NCBI GenBank assembly: GCA_015501595.1
Contig: JADNRX010000743.1
Coordinates: 1-24,227, forward strand
Direction: 5' to 3'
Length of the DNA: 24,227 nt
From: Hymenopellis radicata
Lineage: Eukaryota > Basidiomycota > Agaricomycetes > Agaricales > Physalacriaceae
The notes beneath the pieces are model-generated. The model was not told where the DNA came from. It did not search any database and worked only from the letters and a program-made list of their open reading frames with translations. Positions 18,465-24,227 of the stretch are shown in pieces. Each line of letters opens with the position of its first letter. Position 1 is the first letter of the stretch. The position numbers and the translations under genes are program-made.

Positions 18465-18932
18465 TTATCTACTGATTATGTGAGCCTCAGACATGCCGTT
18501 TTCGCATACGGAGTTGCGGGTTCCCAGTAAGAACAAGGCTTTACAAAGAAGACATCGGCCGTAGAAACTTCTAGCGCCAGGTGTGTGAGAAGATTCGGAC
18601 TGGAAGAGTGCATGCCAAACGAATGCCGGGAGTAACAATCCTCTGGCGCCCGAGTTGAACACGGATTTGAGAAGAATGAGACCATGGAGTAATGGTCTAG
18701 CGGAAACGTCTCCGAGCGCGACGGATGTGTGATACGAGCTATCTGCGCACAATTGGAGTAGAGATGCGTCCTGAAGTCGCTCACATAAGGTGCTCCCTAA
18801 ATCATCGTAATCCTCCAGCTCACGGACCTCTTCTTTTGAATCTCCGGTGCGACTGGTACTTTGCAGAGGAATTTCATCAACGAGAGTAGGTAGATGGGTG
18901 TCTGGAGGAGGAAGGCATAGCGCTGCCACCAC
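18465..18932 (-). other. Open frame, possible gene remnant
   Basis: 155 codons without ATG at the start. It contains protein-like text such as EEVRELEDYDDLGSTLCERL followed by Leu-rich segments. No domain is recognised. It may be one exon of a disrupted host gene lying between the two MITEs. Confidence 0.25.
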
Positions 18933-19359
18933 TTCTACGTGATGGTCCCGCTAATGGACGTATCGATATCTTCAATAAGATGGCCAGTGCCTGATTGTAG
19001 ATTAGCGCTAAAGTACTGTCGTATTTCGACCATAGGTTCACGTCACAGGTCACGAGCCCGAAAAATGAACCTGTTACATAAGCAGGTCACTAGTTTTTTT
19101 GGCTGTGAACCTGCCCCAAATTGGTCACAAATCAGACTTTTGCTCTCAAATTGAGCTTGGTGGCAGTTTTTATAGGATTTTTCTCCTTTTTGGTATATTT
19201 TAGGTCTAGAATAGCATATTTTTCTCTAATTATACTGAGATTCAGCCTAAAACCTGTGAAATAATCCTGCCATTGAAAAATTTAGTGAACTTATTTTCAG
19301 TGGGTCACAATAGTGTATCCACTGTGAACATCCCACCAAACAAGTTCACGAGGTCACAG

Positions 19360-19367
19360 GTCACACC
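19360..19367. repeat. Left target-site duplication of hAT element
   Basis: GTCACACC here and GTGACACC at 23586-23593 flank the element, 7 of 8 bases matching. Eight bp is the hallmark length for hAT insertions. Confidence 0.65.
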
Positions 19368-19572
19368 CTTAGTAAACAGCCCGGGTAGTACCGCGGGTAC
19401 CACCTCGGCATACCGTACCCATCCCGTTGGATACCGTACCGCCAGTGCACGGTATACGGTATGAGTATACCGCACGGTATTCGCGGTATACCGCAACCCG
19501 TTGGTGGTCCGAGCTCAAACTCACTCAGACGGGTACGTATACATATGTCGGATAGTCTAATGTACAGTACAT

Positions 19573-22500
19573 TCAATGAATACTATCATAACCCTCTGGG
19601 AAGTTAATCTCCACCTTATCCATATCCTCCTTTGGTACCTGCACTGCACCGTCCTTCGTCACCTCAGCTAGGACGTCGTTGGTGACATAACCCAACTTGC
19701 TCCATGATCCCAAGCACATCAGAGCTTGAATGCTCTGCGCACTTAAGCGGTTGCGCTCCCAACCAATCAATCGGCGCGCACGACTGAAAGCCCGCTCAAC
19801 ATTCACAGATGTAGCTGTCGAGGTGTGAGAACGGAACAAGTAATGACGAGAGACGTTCGTACCTGGGATCGTATGATAGTCAAGCGCCATGCGCGCGAGA
19901 CGAGGGTATTCTTGACGGTGTTTGATCCACCACTTGATGGGGTTGTTGACGGCAACGGGCTTCGCGTTGAGGTACCGCTCCAACTCGTCGTCCTCATCGT
20001 CTGAACCAGGATCTGGTCGACGATGGAGATTAAACATTCCTCGCGGTGCTTCCTGAAGCACAATCAGCTCTAGAACATCTCATCAAAGATGACTTACCGC
20101 TTTATCTTTCGCCTCTTCGGCTTGCCGGTCTGCATCTGAGAGGAGGTCCGTACGACCAGCATACCGGTCATCGTAACGCTGACGAACAACCTCGCGCGCG
20201 TTGTCGATCCAGCTCTGGTCCCAATGCTGATCCTTGAAGTACTTGAGTTTATACTCCAGGTGAAGAACTGCAACGTAGGTCAGAAATGGTCGATAAAATA
20301 ACGAAAACGTACCCATGGCAATGCGGTACACCTCTGAGTCGTCCGTCAGACGATAATACTTGTTCAGAGTTGCGTGTCCGAGAGCCATACTAGCTTTGAG
20401 CGCCGGCGACAAAGTCTTGGTAATGGTGCGCTTCGCGTCGTTTGGGTCGGGCTTTTCGATCGTCATTGTCGTAAAGACATCCTCGATAATATCCATCGCT
20501 GGAATGACCTGCGAGAGTAATGCGGCCTCCTTCGAGAAGAGCAGGGTGCCTTGCTTGCAGACCTGGCCGTTGTCAGACATCATCGCGACTGAGAGAAACT
20601 TATCAATAAACGCACCTCCAGAATTTCGCAGATAGAGTCGAGCGTTTCCCACTCATCGTCGTCGAGTTCAAATTTGCGTAGTCCATTGGCAGCCACAGCA
20701 GTAAAATCAGTAACCTCCGTCCGATACTTCAGGACGAACGACAGCATGTCGAACGTCGAGTTCCATCGCGTACGAACATCCCGGGGAATAATAAGGACAT
20801 CGCGTCCACGAGATTTCAGGAATTCCTTCCACGCTGGCAAGAGAATTGTTGTCGAGTTGATGATCTTGTAGGACAGCGTTCAGACCTGTTAAAAGTGTGT
20901 CAGTAAACGACTGAACAGCATGAACACTGAAGGAGACGCGAAGAAAGCAAGAAAGTTCGTCAACGTCAGCCGGGACACTGTAAAGGCTGCAAATCACACA
21001 GCTGTCAGTCACTAACGTAACGGATTGACAGAAACACGTACAAGAATCCCGGTGAGCACGCGGCTGCCACTGTGCAGTGGCGAGCACTGTCCGGATAGCA
21101 CGACGCAGAGTCGTACTAACGGCGGCCGCAGCGCGACACAAAGTCGCGACTGGAGCAACAGAATCGTTCGTGGCAAGAGGTCAAAGAGAGACGCGAAGGT
21201 AAGGTAAGCGCCCAAGAAGTCCACGGAGATAGCGTGGGAATTCCCGAACGAACTGAATTAAACCAAAGACCTGGAACGTACCTTGATCAATGCCTTGCGG
21301 ACTGGCTTGATCTCTTCTTCGAGACTGGCACGTTCCGCTTCTGAGAGCTCCGCCACCATGTCAACGAGACCGTCGTCGTCGTCCTTCTCCTCACCATCCT
21401 CTTCCTCCAATTCCTTCATCAACTTGTCGAGCTCGCGTGCCGCCCGGTCCAAGTCGTCCTCGCCGTCGTCATCATCTTCTCCGTCGTCGTTGACGGTTTC
21501 ATCGGCACCAGTTTTCTTGGTCTTCTTCTTCTTTTTGGGAGGATCGAACAGACGCAGGAATGCACGCGCGACGAGATTGATGGTATGCGCGAAACATCTT
21601 GTTCGCTGCTTGTCTCCGCGGAACGACGGGATGAGTTTTTCGAGCTCGGCGGTCAACGTGTCGTTGTTGCTGGCATTGTCCATCATCAAGGACAGGAACT
21701 GGAAACTAAGTAAGTCTCAAATACTTGTTAGATGAATGAGCCAACTAACCTTATGTCCCAGACCAAACTCATTTATAATGCGCGCGATTTGCAACGCCAT
21801 GTTGAGGCCCGTGTGCCTCTAGGAGAATGTAAATGCTCGAACTTTTATTCACAGAGGTACGTTAAACTACCTTCGGCAGGTCGATAAAATCTAACAAGAA
21901 ACTTTCAATAGTACCATCCTCGGCAAGCCTGTCGACACAAAGCGCGCCGTACGGGATGTGATTCGGAGACGTCCAGGTATCGTACGAGAAGCTCAAGTCG
22001 CCCTCGTACTCCTACCATTTGGTAAGTGCCATTTCTTATTTTTTGTGCGTAGAATTAACATACCTGTAGCGTTTTATTAATTGCGCCGCCGCGAGTAATG
22101 GCGTAGATCTGTTTAACGTCGCGTGAGACAGTCGTCGGATGTGGGATGTAATAATCCGGGCGGCCTGTCTTCTGGAGGCTGTGGTAGCCTTCATCGCTGA
22201 CGATGGAGAAGGGACGTCCATCTTCGGCGACCCATCGAGCCGTTTGCGCACTGCGTCGACGGGTAAGTACGATGTCTCTCTGGATTGTAAGAAGAACTAA
22301 CCGAGCTTGAGCAGGTGTATGACGACGGTCGGAATAGGTCGGTCGACCAGTACGCTGCGTCTGGCGTTGGAAGAAGCTCTTGATATCGCCATCGGGATGC
22401 TTCTCGTGCTTCTTGAGGGCCTCGCGAGCACCCTCTGCCGTCGTCTTGTCAGCTGCGACGACGGTGTCCTTTCCCCAGCACGTCACGGCATGGCTCCGGA

Positions 22501-23345
22501 GATTGCTTGGTGAGTTACGGTCCTTGGTGTTGACACGATCGTCTTGATAGCGATTGACCTGGTGTTTGCAGCCGCGAGCACCGCAACGGAAGACGTGGGC
22601 CTTGCGGCCATTGACGATCTCGACGGTGGGCTCCTGGAAGAAGATGTAGACCGAGGAGGTCCACTTCTTCTTCGCATGCTCTGCATTACTAGGTAAGTTT
22701 TATTTGCCTCGTCATTATATCATCGCTTACCGAGTGCATCCTTATCAGCGTCGGTGACCTCGTTCGGGAATGGGTCACCAGTCTCGACCTCGGACTCCAT
22801 GTTGGACTCCTCTTCGGTCGTAGCCTTGGCCGAGGCTTTCCTCTTGCCCTTGCTCTTGTTCTTCTGCTTCCTGGCCTTGGACTTCTTGGTGGCGTCACCC
22901 ATAGCGACATCACCATCTGCATCCTCGCCGGCGCTCTTCTCGCTGTCTGTGGCATCGACGTCGATGACAGAGGCGCCGTCGTGGTCGGAGCGCGAGCGGG
23001 AGGGTGAACGACGACGACGATTACCTATATTTTCTGGTAAGTCTCCTATTTGACCAATGACTCAAACATACCTCTAATTTCGTGCCCGTGCTTAAGCAGG
23101 GTTCCCTGCATACCACGGCCAGCGTCGACCTCGCTGGTGGAAGCACCGGTGGAGCGGGAAGAGCCCGCTTGTGGCGCATTGTCGCGGGTGGTAGAATTAG
23201 TCGATGTTCTCGCTTTCTTGGCCCGAGCAGCATTGGATGCATTGCGACGAGTGGCCTCGTGCTCTTCTGCTTCGAGGACACGAGAGCTAGCATTTCGCTT
23301 ACGAGGTGGCAGGGGCTGCTGCTCTTCGTACTCGTCGTCGGACAT
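19573..23345 (-). CDS. hAT transposase (BED finger, RNase-H fold, hAT dimerisation), intact
   Basis: Eleven exons: 23345-23072, 23024-22731, 22680-22302, 22250-22064, 22011-21871, 21818-21750, 21698-21282, 20864-20616, 20562-20313, 20267-20098, 20052-19573. All introns are GT-AG; nine are 45-53 bp and one is 417 bp. Product 969 aa. The N-terminal 190 residues are charged, with a basic KKSKARKQNKSKGKRK stretch likely to be a nuclear signal. A BED-type finger follows (about 197-260; CGARGCKH and SHAVTCWG). Catalytic acids are D389 (SYDTWTS), D455 (LMMDNASNND) and E896 (NVERAFSRARR). C483-x2-H486 (RCFAHTINLV) and RW at 620-621 are typical hAT signatures. An acidic insertion (about 510-560) lies between C-x2-H and RW. 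The C-terminus is the hAT dimerisation domain. It acts by excising and reinserting DNA with these ends. Confidence 0.9.
20865..21281 (-). other. Unusually long intron in hAT transposase gene
   Basis: 417 bp against about 50 bp for the others. Joining GATCAAG to ATCATCAAC at its ends restores the frame (ALIK|IINSTTILLP). It contains TAACAG and other acceptor-like sites, so the exact 3' site could differ slightly. No coding signal or inverted termini were recognised inside. Confidence 0.6.
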
Positions 23346-23585
23346 GGTAGTAGTAAAATGACTCGGTTGTTAGGCTTCTCGTCGTTTTGTCAGGTAGAAT
23401 TTGATTTTTTAGATAATACTATATAGTTTTAAGCCTTTCGATCATGGTGTGACACTAAGGAGACACCTCTGAGGCAACGGTGTGGCGGTATACCGACGGT
23501 ATGTCGGACCGGAGACCGTACCCGTCCCGTGACTTACCCGACCCGTCATACCGTCGCATACCGTCCATACCGTGCTATTTACTAC

Positions 23586-23593
23586 GTGACACC
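23586..23593. repeat. Right target-site duplication of hAT element
   Basis: GTGACACC, partner of 19360-19367. Confidence 0.65.
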
Positions 23594-23623
23594 CTGTGAA
23601 CCTACGGTCGAAATACTACAGTA

Positions 23624-24038
23624 GTAAACATGCGCCGCAGCGTTCTGCAACTCGCTGCGACGGTTTCCTCCGTGAGTCGTAGATTAGCAGTTTCAGGTCT
23701 GAATGATGGTTGATGATATCCGGAACAGTTTATGGCCCTTGGCTGGCCCTTGGTGGGTACAGGGTCTTGTCTTCTGACTTGATAAAATCTGTAAGCTATG
23801 AATAGGTGCCAAAAGGTCGATCCGGAGTCTGGAGATATGTACGCGCGAATTTTGCGCGAGTTGAATAGATGTGGCTCGGTTCGCCTGCCTTTTTGCAGAA
23901 AGAAAGCCGTCGATTTGCCTATGATACTTCTGCTTGTAATGAGTCAAGGTCAGATGCGGAAGACGGGGTTTCACTCCTTCCACGATATAAGCACTGCCAG
24001 CACGTTACTGCCGCCCAACACATCGAGACGTACCACCA
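23624..24038. other. Region upstream of copy C
   Basis: No gene. A direct repeat GGCCCTTGGCTGGCCCTTGG lies near 23731-23750. A TATA-like GATATAAG lies near 23983-23990, about 50 bp before the copy C start. It does not match the promoters of copies B, E and F by eye. Confidence 0.35.
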
Positions 24039-24227
24039 TGTCATCCTACCAAGGTCAAAACGGAGGTCGGTCCCCCAAATATTCACCGCCCAGCCAGCAG
24101 TCACTGACCGTGGCGTGCCCACCCCCGACTCAATGTCGGCCACACGGGTCCCACCCAGACGCCAAGTGACTGTAAGCGCGACTACGACAATTGATAAGAA
24201 AGCAACGCTAATTAGTGGGACCAACGC
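24039..24227 (+). CDS. Family copy C, first exon only (cut by window edge)
   Basis: The start ACCATG gives MSSYQGQNGGRSPKYSPP, clearly related to MSSSWNQQGRNGGW of copies A, B and D. The sequence then runs through GACGCCAAGTGACTGTAAGC, identical to copy B at the first splice donor, and a branch-like CGCTAATTAG. In the frame of the conserved Met a TGA lies immediately before the donor, as in copy D, so it may be a non-functional or differently spliced copy. The rest lies outside the window. Confidence 0.5.

Larger units (their letters stand above)
19368..23585 (-). mobile_element. Complete hAT transposon
   Basis: 4218 bp. The terminal inverted repeats are imperfect: left TTAGTAAACAGCCCGGGTA, right (reversed) GTAGTAAATAGCACGGTA. 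Both ends carry clusters of CGGTAT/ATACCG subterminal repeats (19380-19500 and 23485-23575), the likely transposase-binding sites. The single gene has no stop or frameshift. Intact termini, the near-perfect target duplication and an open gene suggest recent, possibly still active, insertion. Confidence 0.8.
19014..23623. mobile_element. Second MITE (about 384 bp) split by a hAT insertion
   Basis: The left end at 19014 reads TACTGTCGTATTTCGACCAT and the right end, reversed from 23623, reads TACTGTAGTATTTCGACCGT; both continue into AGGTTCAC. The left part (19014-19367) is AT-rich and contains many GTCACAGGT/TTCAC repeats; the right part is only 23594-23623. The terminal TACTGT is shared with the 18199-18422 MITE, which suggests a common transposase group. 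It has no coding capacity of its own. Confidence 0.7.

Noticed and set aside
21283..21735. Plus-strand Ser-rich open frame of 150 codons
   Set aside because: It is the antisense of the acidic Asp/Glu-rich exon of the hAT transposase, whose splicing and motifs are convincing.

Overview
The window looks like nuclear DNA of a filamentous basidiomycete, probably an Agaricomycete. This is inferred from short GT-AG introns (45-62 bp) that keep reading frames open across many exons, a fungal protein-histidine methyltransferase gene, and hAT transposons of a type common in mushroom-forming fungi. No bacterial-style operons, rRNA, tRNA or CRISPR were seen. All splice models were made by eye.

Layout. 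(1) 1-3469: a hAT-type transposon on the minus strand, cut by the left window edge. Its gene reads in frame from a SUMO/Ulp1-type cysteine protease domain, through an in-frame 18-bp minisatellite, into a BED-zinc-finger/DUF659 hAT transposase. It seems to sit inside the remnant of another terminal-repeat element (3470-3596), next to (2) 3600-4835, a dispersed-repeat segment with a TATA box. (3) 4836-7342: mostly unassigned, with one candidate spliced gene at 6254-6974. (4) 7343-13640: two inverted copies (A and B) of an unrecognised gene flank three ordinary-looking host genes: a TspO-like multi-pass membrane protein, an HPM1/METTL18-like histidine methyltransferase and a small membrane/coiled-coil protein. 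(5) 13593-18100: the upstream region of copy B, unassigned DNA, a decayed third copy (D), and an internally deleted copy (F) in which upstream and downstream parts are joined. (6) 18199-18422: a small MITE with near-perfect inverted ends and strong internal palindromes. (7) 19014-23623: a second MITE split by a complete hAT element (19368-23585) that has terminal inverted repeats, an 8-bp target-site duplication (7 of 8 match) and an apparently intact 11-exon transposase gene of 969 aa. (8) 24039-24227: the 5' end of another copy (C) of the A/B family, cut by the right edge.

The window is therefore a short host-gene island inside nested DNA transposons and a dispersed, partly decayed gene family. 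The points most worth following are the Ulp1-hAT fusion, the A-F family (shared promoter, shifting reading frames, deletion derivative), and the two nested insertions at the window ends.
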